A DNA stretch of 64,000 nucleotides from Planctomycetales bacterium (GTDB lineage Bacteria > Planctomycetota > Planctomycetia > Isosphaerales > Isosphaeraceae): assembly GCA_027452145.1 (NCBI GenBank), contig DAIDHB010000131.1, forward strand, positions 1 to 64,000. The letters are read 5' to 3'. Each line of letters starts with the position of its first letter. Position 1 is the first letter of the stretch. Under the pieces are notes generated by a model, which did not search any database, was not told the DNA's origin, and saw only the letters and a list, made by a program, of their open reading frames with translations. Positions 10,339 to 20,853 of the stretch are shown piece by piece. A program made the position numbers and the translations under genes.

Positions 10339-11520
10339 TCACCCCCCCTGGAACAGCATCGGCGCGAACTCCGCGAGGTAGTCGCGCCAGTTGAGCCAGG
10401 TGTGGCCCCCGTCGGACTCCTTCGCGGTCACGTCGAACTTGTGCTTCTTCAGCATGTCGACGGTCGCCTGCGAGGTCTTGACGAGGAAGTCGTCCTTGCC
10501 GCATGCGAACCAGACGAGCTTCAGCCCGTCCTTGAGCGAGGCGTCGTCGAGCGCCGCCTTGTGGGCGTCCTCCCACTCGGTGCTCGGGGCCGACCCGCCG
10601 AAGCCCCCGGCGATGCCGAAGACGCCCGAGCTGTACACGCCGATGTAGCCGTAGTCGGACAGCTTGTCGAACGCGACGTTCAACGTCTGGGCGCCGCCCA
10701 TCGACAGCCCGGCAAGCGCGCGATTCGACCGGCCGGCCTTCACGCGGTAGTTCTTCTCGACGTGGGGCCGGACGTCATCGCGGAAGTCCCGCGCGAACTC
10801 GTCCATCTGCCTTTGCAGCGAGTCGGCCCCGCGCCCACCGAAGCTGAACGGGCCCGTGTGGCCGGCGGGCATGACCACGATCATCGGCCTCGCCTTGCCC
10901 GAGGCGATCAGGTTGTCGAGGATCACGCCGGCGCGACCGACCGAGCTCCACGAGTCGTCGGAATCCGACGCCCCGTGCAGCAGGTAGAACACCGGGTACT
11001 CGCCCTGGCCCTTCTCGTAGCCGGGCGGGGTGTAAACGTGCATGCGCCGGAATCGTTTCAGCGTACCCGAGTAATAATGAACCTTCGCGACAGCGCCGTG
11101 GGGCACGTCCTTCAGGTCGAACGCGCTCGAGCCCGGCACGAGCACGAGGCTCCAGGTATGCATGTTCGACTCGCTCGTCGACGGGTTGCGCGGGTCGACG
11201 ACCGTCACGCCGTCGACCTGGAAGCTGTAGCGGTACGCGCCCGCCGGGACGGGGCCGACGGTGGCCTCCCAGACGCCGTTGTCGGCCTTCTTCATCTCGG
11301 CGGACATGCCGACGCCGGGCAGGTCGGGGCTGCCCAGCCGCACGGCCTCTGCCCTGGGCGCATAGATGCGAAACGCGACCTTGCGCTCGGGAGAGACCTC
11401 GGTCGAGTTGAACTCCGGCGGGCGTGGCCCGCCCGGCCCCTGCGCGAGGGCGACGGCGGGGACAGCCAGCCCCGACCACGCGACCATCAACCAGGCGGAA
11501 AACTTCGATGCATGCGTCAT
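10339..11520 (-). CDS. Secreted esterase with N-terminal CBM48-like domain (feruloyl esterase-like)
   Basis: A 393-residue exported alpha/beta hydrolase. A signal peptide (about 1-27, ending ALAQ) precedes an E-set/CBM48-like beta domain (about 40-125, VAFRIYAPRAEAVRLGS). The esterase domain (about 140-393) resembles XynZ/Fae-type and Fes-type enzymes: FYLLHGASDSDDSW, nucleophile GLSMGG (S273), acid ACGKDD (D343/D344) and base GGHTWLNWR (H373). It probably hydrolyses ester substituents on plant polysaccharides, although siderophore-type esters cannot be excluded. The ATG at 11520 is chosen because it starts the signal peptide. A paralogue is encoded next on the same strand. Confidence 0.85.
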   Translation of the reverse strand: MTHASKFSAWLMVAWSGLAVPAVALAQGPGGPRPPEFNSTEVSPERKVAFRIYAPRAEAVRLGSPDLPGVGMSAEMKKADNGVWEATVGPVPAGAYRYSFQVDGVTVVDPRNPSTSESNMHTWSLVLVPGSSAFDLKDVPHGAVAKVHYYSGTLKRFRRMHVYTPPGYEKGQGEYPVFYLLHGASDSDDSWSSVGRAGVILDNLIASGKARPMIVVMPAGHTGPFSFGGRGADSLQRQMDEFARDFRDDVRPHVEKNYRVKAGRSNRALAGLSMGGAQTLNVAFDKLSDYGYIGVYSSGVFGIAGGFGGSAPSTEWEDAHKAALDDASLKDGLKLVWFACGKDDFLVKTSQATVDMLKKHKFDVTAKESDGGHTWLNWRDYLAEFAPMLFQGG

Positions 11521-12069
11521 TCTGGACCTCGGCAAGGAGATAGGGAAAGGGTGGGGGATGCTGCCCCGTGTCGCGACGGCCTGCCTGACGCGGCATGGCC
11601 CCAACCTCCGGCATCGCGACCCGACTTCAAGCGGAGACGGAGAGAATACCGGATTTCACGCAGGGAAGCAGAGAGGGCAGGGACCCGGCGCGGCCGAGCC
11701 GCCAGCAACTTAATCCATCGGGAATCATGAACCACCGAGACACCGAGACACAGAGACCGGAAGAGAAGACAGTTGAGGGACCGGGCATGGGGGATCGGCA
11801 GGGGTGAGCCAGTCTCGAGTCCTCTTTTCTTCCCTTCTCCTCTCCTCTCTTCTCTTCTCTTCGCTTCTCGGTCCGATCTCGGTGTCTCTGTGGTTTCCTG
11901 CTTCGGGCGCGCCGGCTCGACTCGAGGAATCGAAGCGACTCCGCCCGCAGGTCTACCCCTCTGCGTCTCGGGGTTCTGCCGCAGTCGCCCTGGCAGGTTC
12001 TTCAGCTCGCCCGACGGGGCGAGGGCCGCGAGCATCTCGCAGAAGCCGACTCCGCCGGCCGGCGGCGGC
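11521..12069. other. Intergenic between paralogous esterases
   Basis: About 550 bp with no supported gene. It holds a pyrimidine tract (TCTTCTCC..., about 11820-11870) and relic-like text at about 11727-11760 (ACCGAGACACCGAGACACAG). An open plus-strand frame runs through here into the ion-channel gene but has no recognisable protein content. Confidence 0.5.
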
Positions 12070-13566
<1,497 letters not shown>

Positions 13567-14856
13567 ATGATGAACGAGGGCCCGAATGGGCGAGGCGACG
13601 CCCCGCGCGACTTTCGCGACGATGGCGGCGAGGGCGGAGACGGGCGGCGGGCGGCGGACGGCGGGGAGGCCGAGCGGATGTTGAGCGGCGAACCGGTTTC
13701 GGTGGGCCCGCGGCGGTTCGGATGGCTGGCCGCCCTGGCGGGAATTCTGACGATGGCCGGCGCGGCGGGCCCTGCCCTCGCCCTGGCCGCCGACGAGGTG
13801 ACGACCTTCTCGCGGGTCCGGTTCCCGGCCGACGTCAAGCTGCCGCTCGAGATCTCGGTGGGCGCGGTGCTCGTCGACTTCGCGCGGATCAACGCCCGCG
13901 AGGAGACGTTCGACATCCAGGGCTACCTGAACCTGAGCTGGCGGGTGCCCTCGCTGGCCGGCAAGGGGAACCGCCGGATGTTCCGCGAGGACCTCTGGGC
14001 GCCCAACATCGACTTCGTCAATGCCGTCGAGCCGGTGAAGGTGCAGAACGAGGTGACCTTCCACGTCTCGAACGAGGGCGTCGTCGAGGAGCGGGTGCGG
14101 TTCAGCGGCCGGTTCTCGTCGTCGCTGGACCTGAGGCGGTTCCCGCTCGACGAGCAGCACCTGGAGGTCCACGTTGAACCGTTCTCGCGCAACGTGAACG
14201 AGATCATCTTCCGGGTCAACCCGGCGCGGGTGGGCCGGTACGACGACGCGTTCCTGTCGGACTGGGAACTGGGCCAGGTGCGCGCCCGGATCTCGACGAC
14301 CCGGCACGCGGCGATCGAGGAGTCGCGCAGCCGGTTCACCATGGTCATCGACATCCGCCGCCGGAGCACGTTCTACATCTGGCGCGTGCTGGTCCCGCTG
14401 GTCCTGGTGGTCGTCGCGTCGTGGGGCGTGTTCTGGGTCGATCCGACCCAGTTGCAGCCGCAGATCAGCACGGCGGTCGCCGTCCTGATCTCGATCGTGG
14501 TCTTCAACATCACGATCGACTTCGCCCTGCCGAAGGTGGCGTATTTCACCCTGGTCGACTCGCACGCCCTGGCCTCTTATTTGTTCATGCTGACGTCGAT
14601 CGGGGCGATCTTTTTGATCCACCACCGGCTCAACCACCGAGGGCTCGACGCGGCGAAGGCCCTCCAGCGCCGGGCGCGCGGGCTGATTCCGTCGGCGTAC
14701 CTCGTTGTCTTCGCCCTGGAGGTCCTGAACTACTGGGTGATCCGCCCGGACCCCCCGCGTCCCGCCGTGATCACTCCCCCGAGTGCCCCGGCCAGGTCCG
14801 CGCCCGCGCCTTCCTCCGCGCCGGCGCCCGGCCCCGCGACCCCCGAAACCTTGTAG
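13567..14856 (+). CDS. Pentameric ligand-gated ion channel homologue (Cys-loop-receptor-like)
   Basis: A 429-residue protein. An N-terminal variable region and a hydrophobic export segment (about 50-75, WLAALAGILTMAGAAGPALALA) precede an extracellular beta-sandwich (about 80-262). The sandwich has YLNLSWRVPSL, LWAPNIDFVNA and the diagnostic loop FPLDEQHLEVHVEPF. As in other prokaryotic members this loop keeps the Pro and lacks the paired cysteines. Four membrane helices follow: M1 FYIWRVLVPLVLVVVASW, M2 ISTAVAVLISIVVFN, M3 LASYLFMLTSIGAIFLI and M4 LIPSAYLVVFALEVLNYW. A Pro/Ala-rich tail ends the protein. It is homologous to GLIC/ELIC-type channels. The ligand is unknown. ATGATG at 13567 is preceded by AAGG; a start at 13678 is an alternative. 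Confidence 0.85.
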   Translation: MMNEGPNGRGDAPRDFRDDGGEGGDGRRAADGGEAERMLSGEPVSVGPRRFGWLAALAGILTMAGAAGPALALAADEVTTFSRVRFPADVKLPLEISVGAVLVDFARINAREETFDIQGYLNLSWRVPSLAGKGNRRMFREDLWAPNIDFVNAVEPVKVQNEVTFHVSNEGVVEERVRFSGRFSSSLDLRRFPLDEQHLEVHVEPFSRNVNEIIFRVNPARVGRYDDAFLSDWELGQVRARISTTRHAAIEESRSRFTMVIDIRRRSTFYIWRVLVPLVLVVVASWGVFWVDPTQLQPQISTAVAVLISIVVFNITIDFALPKVAYFTLVDSHALASYLFMLTSIGAIFLIHHRLNHRGLDAAKALQRRARGLIPSAYLVVFALEVLNYWVIRPDPPRPAVITPPSAPARSAPAPSSAPAPGPATPETL

Positions 14857-15039
14857 GAGGAGGCTCCGCCCGCCGACTTCTCGGACCCAGGGTCGCTACG
14901 GGCGCACCCAGGGATCGAGGGCACCTGGTCCCGAGCGCTGTCCGCCTCTGGCATCCTGATTGCCCCGGAGCACCGGGCGCGAGACGATGCTGTGAGCGGC
15001 GGCAAATCATCGGAGCTTCCCGAGACGGAGATCCCTGCC

Positions 15040-16089
15040 ATGCACCCAGGGCTCGTCAGGTCGTGTCTGCTGGCGCTCGGGGGACTGGCGGCCCTGGCCT
15101 CGGGATGTCGACCGGCCGCCCGTCCGCCGGACGGCCCGGCCCCTGCCCCTGCGCGGATCATCCGCGGCGAGGGCTGGGCGATCGCCGCGCCCGAGGACTG
15201 GTCGACCTTCGACCACAGCCAGCCGCCGATGGTGCTCTATCTCGTCGGCGACGCGCGCCAGGGGATCCCGCCCGTCGACGGCGTTCTGTCGGCGCTGAAG
15301 GCGGGGCTGACCGTCGAGGTCTTTCCGCGGGATGCCGGAAAGTCCCCTCGGGAGCGGGCGGAGGGCGACCTGGCGGGGCTCAAATCGGCCGCGGGATTCG
15401 AGATCCAGAGCAAGCCGGTGATCGAGGAAACCACGCTGAGCGACGGCACGAAGGCGCATCGGGTGCGCGTGACGATCTTGCGTCCCGAGCGGCGCCGGTT
15501 GTCGCTCTACGAGAAGATTTACTGCTCCGCCCCGGACGGTCGGGTCATCGTGGCCACCGGCTTCCTGACGTGCAGCCCCGGCGGGGGCAAGTTCCTCGAG
15601 CGGACGGGCCTGGCGGCCTTCTTGCGAGCCCATGTCGGCTCGCTCGTGCTCGACGCCGACCGGATCGACCGGCGCAAGCTGGAGGCGGCCCGGGCCGGCC
15701 TGAACCGCGGGGCGAGCGAGGCGCTCCGCCGGGCCCAGGCGGGCAATCGCCTGCTCGGGCCCGGGGACTTCGGCCGGGCGGCGGCGGAGTTCCGCGAGGC
15801 GTTGACGCTGTGCGACGCGATCTCCGCCGCCCACAACGGCCTGGCCTGGGCGCTGCTCCAGGATAAGGGGAGCAAGCCCGCCGACGTGGCCGAGGCGGTG
15901 AAACACGCCGAGGCGGCCGTCGAGCTGACCGACCGTCGCGACCCGGCCGCGCTCGACACCCTGGCCCTGGCCTGCTTCCGCCATGGCGACCGCGACAGGG
16001 CCGTCGCCACGATCCGCGAGGCCCTCGCGCTGAAGCCCGACGACCCGGACATGAAGCGGGCGCTCGAGCGATACCAGAAGGGGCCATAA
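15040..16089 (+). CDS. TPR-containing lipoprotein
   Basis: A 349-residue protein. The signal sequence ends in a lipobox-like ALASGC, so it is probably lipid-anchored. The middle (about 40-210) is an unrecognised alpha/beta domain (GWAIAAPEDWSTFD..., KIYCSAPDGRVIVATGFLTCSPG) resembling proteins that test PsbP/DUF1795-like folds. The C-terminus (about 225-345) holds two or three TPR-like repeats (FGRAAAEFREALTLCDAISAAHNGLAWALLQ; DTLALACFRHGDRDRAVATIREALAL). GGAG lies 9 nt before the ATG. It ends directly against the convergent PIN gene with no gap. Confidence 0.75.
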   Translation: MHPGLVRSCLLALGGLAALASGCRPAARPPDGPAPAPARIIRGEGWAIAAPEDWSTFDHSQPPMVLYLVGDARQGIPPVDGVLSALKAGLTVEVFPRDAGKSPRERAEGDLAGLKSAAGFEIQSKPVIEETTLSDGTKAHRVRVTILRPERRRLSLYEKIYCSAPDGRVIVATGFLTCSPGGGKFLERTGLAAFLRAHVGSLVLDADRIDRRKLEAARAGLNRGASEALRRAQAGNRLLGPGDFGRAAAEFREALTLCDAISAAHNGLAWALLQDKGSKPADVAEAVKHAEAAVELTDRRDPAALDTLALACFRHGDRDRAVATIREALALKPDDPDMKRALERYQKGP

Positions 16090-16539
16090 TCAGGGATGCC
16101 GGTTCGGGTCATCGACGGCCATGCCTTCGGCCTGGGCGGCGGCGTTGAGATTGGCGTCGCTCGAGAGCAGGGTCACCGACGCCAGTTGCAAAGAGGTTTC
16201 GAGGGCCGCCGCGAGTTGCACGGCGTCATAGCCCCTGAGCCCATGCGTTCTGGCCAGGGATGCGGCATGGGCGACCAGCCCTGCGGAGACCTCGACGATG
16301 GCATATTGCCGGTCGAAATCGAGCTGGAAATCCGCCAGGGCGGAGGCGGCATCGAGGGGCGTGATCGAGCCGCCTCGCTCCTTCCTGGTGATGGCGGCCA
16401 CCGTCTCAGCGAGTGTGATCCGCACAACGACCAGCAGATGCCCGGCGGCGGGTGCGGCCAGGGCTTGCACCCACGGAGTGCCGATCTCCTGGGCATACCG
16501 CTGGACGATCATGCTGGAGTCGAGGAAATTAGCGGCCAT
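16090..16539 (-). CDS. PIN-domain toxin (VapC-like)
   Basis: A 149-residue PIN-domain RNase. Acidic residues expected in the active site are present: FLDSS (D7), ITLAETVAA (E45), RGYDAVQLA (D105) and LLSSDANL (D128). It is the downstream partner of the RHH protein at 16542-16856, only 2 nt after that gene's stop, and the two should be cotranscribed and coupled. Family knowledge predicts an endoribonuclease held inactive by the antitoxin. Confidence 0.85.
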   Translation of the reverse strand: MAANFLDSSMIVQRYAQEIGTPWVQALAAPAAGHLLVVVRITLAETVAAITRKERGGSITPLDAASALADFQLDFDRQYAIVEVSAGLVAHAASLARTHGLRGYDAVQLAAALETSLQLASVTLLSSDANLNAAAQAEGMAVDDPNRHP

Positions 16540-16541
16540 CG

Positions 16542-16856
16542 TTACCGACGCTCGCGGATGATGGCCTCGGACAGAGGTTCCCCTCGGACCGGGATGGCCC
16601 GGCGATTCTGATAGGGCGTCAGGTCGGTGATCGGCGGCTTGATCTCGGTGATGAGGCCGGCCTCGAGCAGGCGGCGCTGCATCTCCAGGCTGGTGGGTAC
16701 TTCGCCGTGCGAGGCCGGTGCGGTGGGCGGCTGCTGCTGGGCCAGGCGGTGCTTCTCCAGGGCCTCGAGGATCACCTCCCCCTCGGAGGCGAAGCGCCCG
16801 GCCACAACCTGGTCATGCACATATCGTTCCAGGTGTTCAGGTAAATGGATCGTCAT
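16542..16856 (-). CDS. Ribbon-helix-helix antitoxin (ParD/CopG-like)
   Basis: A 104-residue protein. The N-terminal 45 residues (MTIHLPEHLERYVHDQVVAGRFASEGEVILEALE...) match the ribbon-helix-helix DNA-binding fold of ParD-type antitoxins. The rest is a flexible tail, probably for toxin binding. It lies immediately upstream of the PIN toxin, so it is expected to neutralise the toxin and autorepress the pair. GGAGAAGCG precedes the ATG. Confidence 0.8.
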   Translation of the reverse strand: MTIHLPEHLERYVHDQVVAGRFASEGEVILEALEKHRLAQQQPPTAPASHGEVPTSLEMQRRLLEAGLITEIKPPITDLTPYQNRRAIPVRGEPLSEAIIRERR

Positions 16857-17258
16857 TGCCTCGCTTCTCCTGAGGTTCTCATTCTAGCACGACGTGCCCA
16901 GATCGCCAAGGCGTGGCGTGGTCGCGCGCGTGTTGTGTTGGCGGGGGAGGTATCCTTCACAGCGCGGTCGGGTGAATGGGCGTTCGGCAGGCGAAAGGAC
17001 AGCGGGTGGTGATGCCGTTTCGCGCCTGGCCAGGGTGAGCTGGCCCCGATCCGCTTCAGGAGCCATCCCTGCCGTCGAGCGGGGCCGGCCAGCGCGGGTT
17101 CGGTTCCGGGACCGGTCGCCGGAACGGGCCGGCATCGGACGGACCTCGCGATCGGGCGGGCCGGAAGGGGCCGCGGGATCGCGGTGCCGTCCTCCCGCCA
17201 GGGTGCTCAGGAGCGAAGTCACCGCGTCCTCGTTTCGGCTGTCGGGCGAGAAGAGGAG
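16857..17258. other. Intergenic, no gene seen
   Basis: About 400 bp upstream of the antitoxin gene. The open frames here have arginine/serine-rich, low-complexity translations and are not credible genes. The toxin-antitoxin promoter should be here but is not evident. Confidence 0.45.
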
Positions 17259-18149
17259 TCAAAACATGGACGCGGCCAGTCCCGCCGCGAGCCAGTAGAT
17301 CCCCAGGCATCGCCCGAGCCGATCGATCCAGCTCCGTTCCAGCCGCCATCGTCGATCGAGGATCAGCAGCGCCCAGACCGCCACGACGGCGGCCGCGATC
17401 GGCTGGGGCTCGACCACGCGCAGGGCGGCGACCACGAGGGGGTCTTGCGGGATGGTCGGGATGGTGGCGTGGTTCCAGGCGCAGCAGGCGTTGAACGCGG
17501 ATGCGGCCGACACCGCCAGGCAGACCGCCAATCCCGGCGGAACGAACCGCCGCCGTCGCGACGGCCGCTGGCCGAGGAATCGCAGGGCCACCAGCGTCCA
17601 GGTGATCGGCAGCACCACCACCGAGATCCCGTTCAGGACAGGCCGGGGTACATGCTGCGCCCAGAGGGCGACCGCCCACATGTAACCCAGGGCGGACGCT
17701 GCCGCGAGCGCCATGATATCCAGGATCGTCGAATGGCCCCGCCACGGCTGCCTCCGGGGATGGATCAGGCATCCCAGGAGCGAGTGGCACTTCGGGCAGA
17801 TGATGGTCTGACCCCGGTGCCGTTCGGAGAGCAGGAGCACCCGCCCGCAGTCGGGACACGCCGATTTCTTGACGAGACCTTCCCGGTCCTGCCACGGGTC
17901 GCCGCAGGCCGGGCAGAGGACCCGATCCCCCTCCGGCAACGCGATCATCGGCCCCTCGTATCCGCACGCGACACAGACCATGTCCCGATCCGTCGGAGGC
18001 GGTTCCGGAGGAACCGACGCGACCACCCAGCCGGCAATCAACTCCTCGGCCGGATCGAGAGGTGGGTTGGCGAAGCCACATGCCGGACACGGCACGTCGA
18101 CATCGTCCCGTGTGGCCCCGCAGGTTGGACAGGCGACCTGGGTGAGCAT
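17259..18149 (-). CDS. Multi-zinc-ribbon membrane protein of unknown function
   Basis: A 296-residue protein. The N-terminal 130 residues contain paired Cys-x2-Cys knuckles (CPTC, CPAC, CVAC, CPAC, CPDC, CPKC), forming three or more zinc ribbons. The C-terminal half has four or five hydrophobic helices (LDIMALAAASALGYMWAVALW, GISVVVLPITWTLVALRFL, GLAVCLAVSAASAF, PIAAAVVAVWALLIL, CLGIYWLAAGLAASMF). GAGGAG lies 8 nt before the ATG. Zinc-ribbon heads on small membrane proteins are common in planctomycetes. The function is unknown. Confidence 0.75.
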   Translation of the reverse strand: MLTQVACPTCGATRDDVDVPCPACGFANPPLDPAEELIAGWVVASVPPEPPPTDRDMVCVACGYEGPMIALPEGDRVLCPACGDPWQDREGLVKKSACPDCGRVLLLSERHRGQTIICPKCHSLLGCLIHPRRQPWRGHSTILDIMALAAASALGYMWAVALWAQHVPRPVLNGISVVVLPITWTLVALRFLGQRPSRRRRFVPPGLAVCLAVSAASAFNACCAWNHATIPTIPQDPLVVAALRVVEPQPIAAAVVAVWALLILDRRWRLERSWIDRLGRCLGIYWLAAGLAASMF

Positions 18150-18309
18150 GGCGCGCTCCTCGAGGGGGAGTTCAATCCACGCTCATCCTACATGTGTAGG
18201 ATGCGATCGACAATCCCTGACACTGGCCCGATGGCGGGGCCGACCGTGTTGGGGCCGGAGTCGAGGCCCGTTGATTTGTCCGACTGCGCGGTGGGCCGAG
18301 CTCGGCTGG

Positions 18310-18846
18310 TCAAGGCCAGAGGGTGCCGGAGACGGCGAGCTGGCACACCCTCCGGCGGATCAGCTCGACGAGTTCGTCCGTCGTCGAGAGTGCCTCGATC
18401 TCCGCCCTGGTGATCACCACGAGCCGGATCTTCTTCGGCAGGGCCATGGCGACCTCGTAATGCGCCTGCCCGCGGTCCTGCGCATCGCCCGTCACACCGG
18501 CCATCGCCAGCAGCAGCCCGAAGTCGAGCCCTCGGTTCTCCAGCTTCTTGAGGAACCAGGCAACCTGCTCGCTTCCGACGGGCTTCGACCAGGCCTTGCA
18601 TTCGACCAGGATCACCGCGTTGAACGACTTCAAGCCGGCCGGATCCTGCTCGTTCCAAAGCGCGACATCGATTTCCTCGGTCGCGAACGCGTTGAGCGCG
18701 TTCCGTTCGGTGATCGAGACGCCGGGTATCCGGCCGAAGAGGTAGCAGGCCAGGTCCTCCAGGGCCTTTCCCCTGGCATCGTGGGTGCCGGCCTGATCGG
18801 CGGCCGCGAGCCATCGCTGGATGACATCCCTGTCGTAGTCCGGCAT
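18310..18846 (-). CDS. Mrr-like PD-(D/E)XK restriction endonuclease
   Basis: A 178-residue protein with a complete PD-(D/E)XK nuclease core: GKALEDLACYLF (E30), ATEEIDVALWN (D60) and AVILVECKAWSK (E82-x-K84), then an alternating helix/strand stretch (EQVAWFLKKLENRGLDFGLLLAM). This is the layout of Mrr-type and related restriction or repair nucleases. Its ATG (18846) sits one base after the TGA (18850-18848) of the TIR-like gene, so the two are translationally coupled. The TIR-like gene's product carries a related but degenerate nuclease domain. An inferred role is the nuclease effector of a defence or self-recognition unit. Confidence 0.8.
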   Translation of the reverse strand: MPDYDRDVIQRWLAAADQAGTHDARGKALEDLACYLFGRIPGVSITERNALNAFATEEIDVALWNEQDPAGLKSFNAVILVECKAWSKPVGSEQVAWFLKKLENRGLDFGLLLAMAGVTGDAQDRGQAHYEVAMALPKKIRLVVITRAEIEALSTTDELVELIRRRVCQLAVSGTLWP

Positions 18847-18847
18847 C

Positions 18848-19795
18848 TCAGCGCACCCCGTGGACACGCTCGTTGCGGAGCTTCCGCACGAGTTCGCCGA
18901 AGCTCGAATCCGCGAGGCCGCGGAGGAACGACTCGGCCGAGATCGCCAGGACGTTCGGGACCCCGATGACCCGCTGGGGGGCGGTCGGCGAGTGCCCATA
19001 GATCAGGAGCGACCAGCGGACCCCGGTGCTCCCCATGGCGCGGAAGAGGTCCTGGGCCGTCGCCTGGAGCGCCGCCTCGGAATTGATGGTCGCTCGGATC
19101 TCGATGAGCAGGGGGTTGGTCACCCAGGGCTCCAGGTCCTCGGACCAGACGGCGATGTCGAACCCCTTCTCATCGCCGTTGCCCCCGGATCGCGACGCCG
19201 TGTCGACACCGCTCAGCCGAATGGCCTCGACGACGACGTCTTCCAGGATCGGACCGGCCTCCGCCTGGTCCGCGCCGTGCCACCGGGCGAGCAGCCGATC
19301 GGCCGCGGGACCGATCGGCCGCGTGCGCCTCACGGGTCCCTGGCGCGGGGCGGGGTGGAGCGGCGTCCGGAGGATCTGGGCCACCGCGAAGTCGACCGCC
19401 TGCGGGTTGGTGAGCTCGGCGCGGATGTAGGGAATTCCCGTGGAGGCCCAGGCCGACAAGGGGGCATCGCCGGCCACCAGGACGAGCGTTCGCTTGTTCA
19501 TCGCCTGGGCGAAGCCCAGCTCGAAGAGCACGTTGTCCGACGCGGTGCCCGTGCCGAGCACGCCGAGTACGATATCCGCGCGGGACATCCCTTCCTGGAG
19601 GATCTCCGAGAGCGGACGGCCCGGCAGGTCGAGCTCATCGGCCGTGAACGTGGAAATCCCCCGACGTTCGAGGATCTGGCGGACGCCCCGGACATCGACG
19701 GACACCGGCGCCGTGATAAACGCGCTCGGCCCGCTAGAGCCGCCGTCGTCGGGCGCTGCTCCCGCCCGGCCCTGCAACAGACTCGTTCCGCTCAT
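18848..19795 (-). CDS. TIR-like nucleotide-binding domain fused to a degenerate PD-(D/E)XK domain
   Basis: A 315-residue protein. The N-terminal half (about 24-145) has a TIR-like/nucleoside-deoxyribosyltransferase-like fold signature: SAFITAPVSVDVRGVRQIL, then ADIVLGVLG and NVLFELGFAQAMNKRTLVLVAG, with the conserved Glu at E92. The C-terminal half (about 180-275) parallels the downstream nuclease: GPILEDVVVEAI (E185), GFDIAVWSED (D213) and PLLIEIRATI, where E232-x-R234 replaces the catalytic E-x-K. The domain thus appears to be a related, probably inactive nuclease fold. GAGGGA precedes the ATG. TIR-like domains often sense or cleave nucleotides in antiphage systems; that role is inference here. 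Confidence 0.75.
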   Translation of the reverse strand: MSGTSLLQGRAGAAPDDGGSSGPSAFITAPVSVDVRGVRQILERRGISTFTADELDLPGRPLSEILQEGMSRADIVLGVLGTGTASDNVLFELGFAQAMNKRTLVLVAGDAPLSAWASTGIPYIRAELTNPQAVDFAVAQILRTPLHPAPRQGPVRRTRPIGPAADRLLARWHGADQAEAGPILEDVVVEAIRLSGVDTASRSGGNGDEKGFDIAVWSEDLEPWVTNPLLIEIRATINSEAALQATAQDLFRAMGSTGVRWSLLIYGHSPTAPQRVIGVPNVLAISAESFLRGLADSSFGELVRKLRNERVHGVR

Positions 19796-20355
19796 GATCG
19801 TTCCCTCGGTCGCCTGCCACGGTCCTCGGCCCGACACCGTCCCCAGAGTCTACCATGAAGCGCGTCGTGTCGGGGACCGCGGGACAGGCGGAATGCGTTA
19901 CCGCGTGACGGAGGTCCAGTGTGATCGGCCGGTCCCCGATGAGCTTTGGCGAATCCCCGATGACGCGGGCTGGCAGGTCCTCCGGCATGGGGTGGATAGA
20001 GCGCTGGACCGATGGTTTGTCCGTCTCATCAAGCCCGACCTTGTGCCCTGAGCTGCATCGGAGCCGGGGTCAGTGTCCGCTCTGGGCCTGTCCTGGAAGG
20101 CCGGTTCGACTTTTGTAGTCGCCCATCCGGTCCGACCCGGCCCGCCCGGTCCGCTGTAGGAGGCGGCTCTGCCCGCCGACCGGATCCCATCCCGGCCTGC
20201 CTTCTTGCTCGGACGACGCCGGGAGGACAGCATGGGGAATTGCTGCGGCGCCGAGGTCGCCGTGCCCCGTGTTCGGTTCCGCCGGGAGGACGCTCAGGCT
20301 TGCCCGGCGGGGATGACCCCGGAAGGATCCGCGATCGAGAAGGGTTGCCAACCCG
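19796..20355. other. Intergenic, no gene seen
   Basis: About 560 bp. It contains a CCTGTCCTGGAAGG motif at about 20089, related to CTGTCCCGGAAG seen beside repeats elsewhere, and no convincing coding region. Confidence 0.45.
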
Positions 20356-20853
20356 ATGAAGCCAGGCTCCTCACAATTCCGCGTACGAACTTTGATGCTG
20401 GGCGTGGCCGCCGCAGCGACCAACCTCGCCGCCATCTCCATCTCGCTCACATTCCCCTGGCTGCGAAGGGAACCCATGGCGGACCTGATCGTGATCGGCG
20501 TCTTTGTCATGGGCATCCTCATGCCTGCACTTTGGCTCGGGGCCGCGCGACGCCTGAATCACGAGGCTCTCCTGGCTCACATCGCCATTGTCGGCGCACT
20601 TGCATTCCTGTTCCTCTCCGCCGTATCGACGGAAGCCCTGGCCCCGGTCGCCCTGCTCGCACTGGTCTACTTCGTGGTGGCGGTCCTAACGCCTTCGGTG
20701 GTCTACTATTCCGTCCGGGTCATGGATGCCGGCGAGTCGAGGGACCGTGTCAATCGCCTGGCGGTGAACTACGTCAAGGGCGCCGCCCAGTTCAGCCTCG
20801 GGTTCGGCGTGTGGCTGGCATGCTTCGTGATCGCCTACCGGATCGCCGGGTAG
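20356..20853 (+). CDS. Small four-helix membrane protein
   Basis: A 165-residue protein with a cytoplasmic N-terminal FRVRTLMLGVA motif, typical of many small planctomycete membrane proteins. Four or five hydrophobic helices follow (VAAAATNLAAISISLTF; LIVIGVFVMGILMPALWLG; IAIVGALAFLFLSAV; PVALLALVYFVVAVLTP; FGVWLACFVIAYRIAG). AGAAGGG precedes the ATG by about 12 nt. No function is recognised. Confidence 0.65.
   Translation: MKPGSSQFRVRTLMLGVAAAATNLAAISISLTFPWLRREPMADLIVIGVFVMGILMPALWLGAARRLNHEALLAHIAIVGALAFLFLSAVSTEALAPVALLALVYFVVAVLTPSVVYYSVRVMDAGESRDRVNRLAVNYVKGAAQFSLGFGVWLACFVIAYRIAG

Noticed and set aside
16884-17222. Minus-strand 112-residue open frame
   Set aside because: Arg/Pro/Ser-rich translation without start signal or domain; treated as non-coding.
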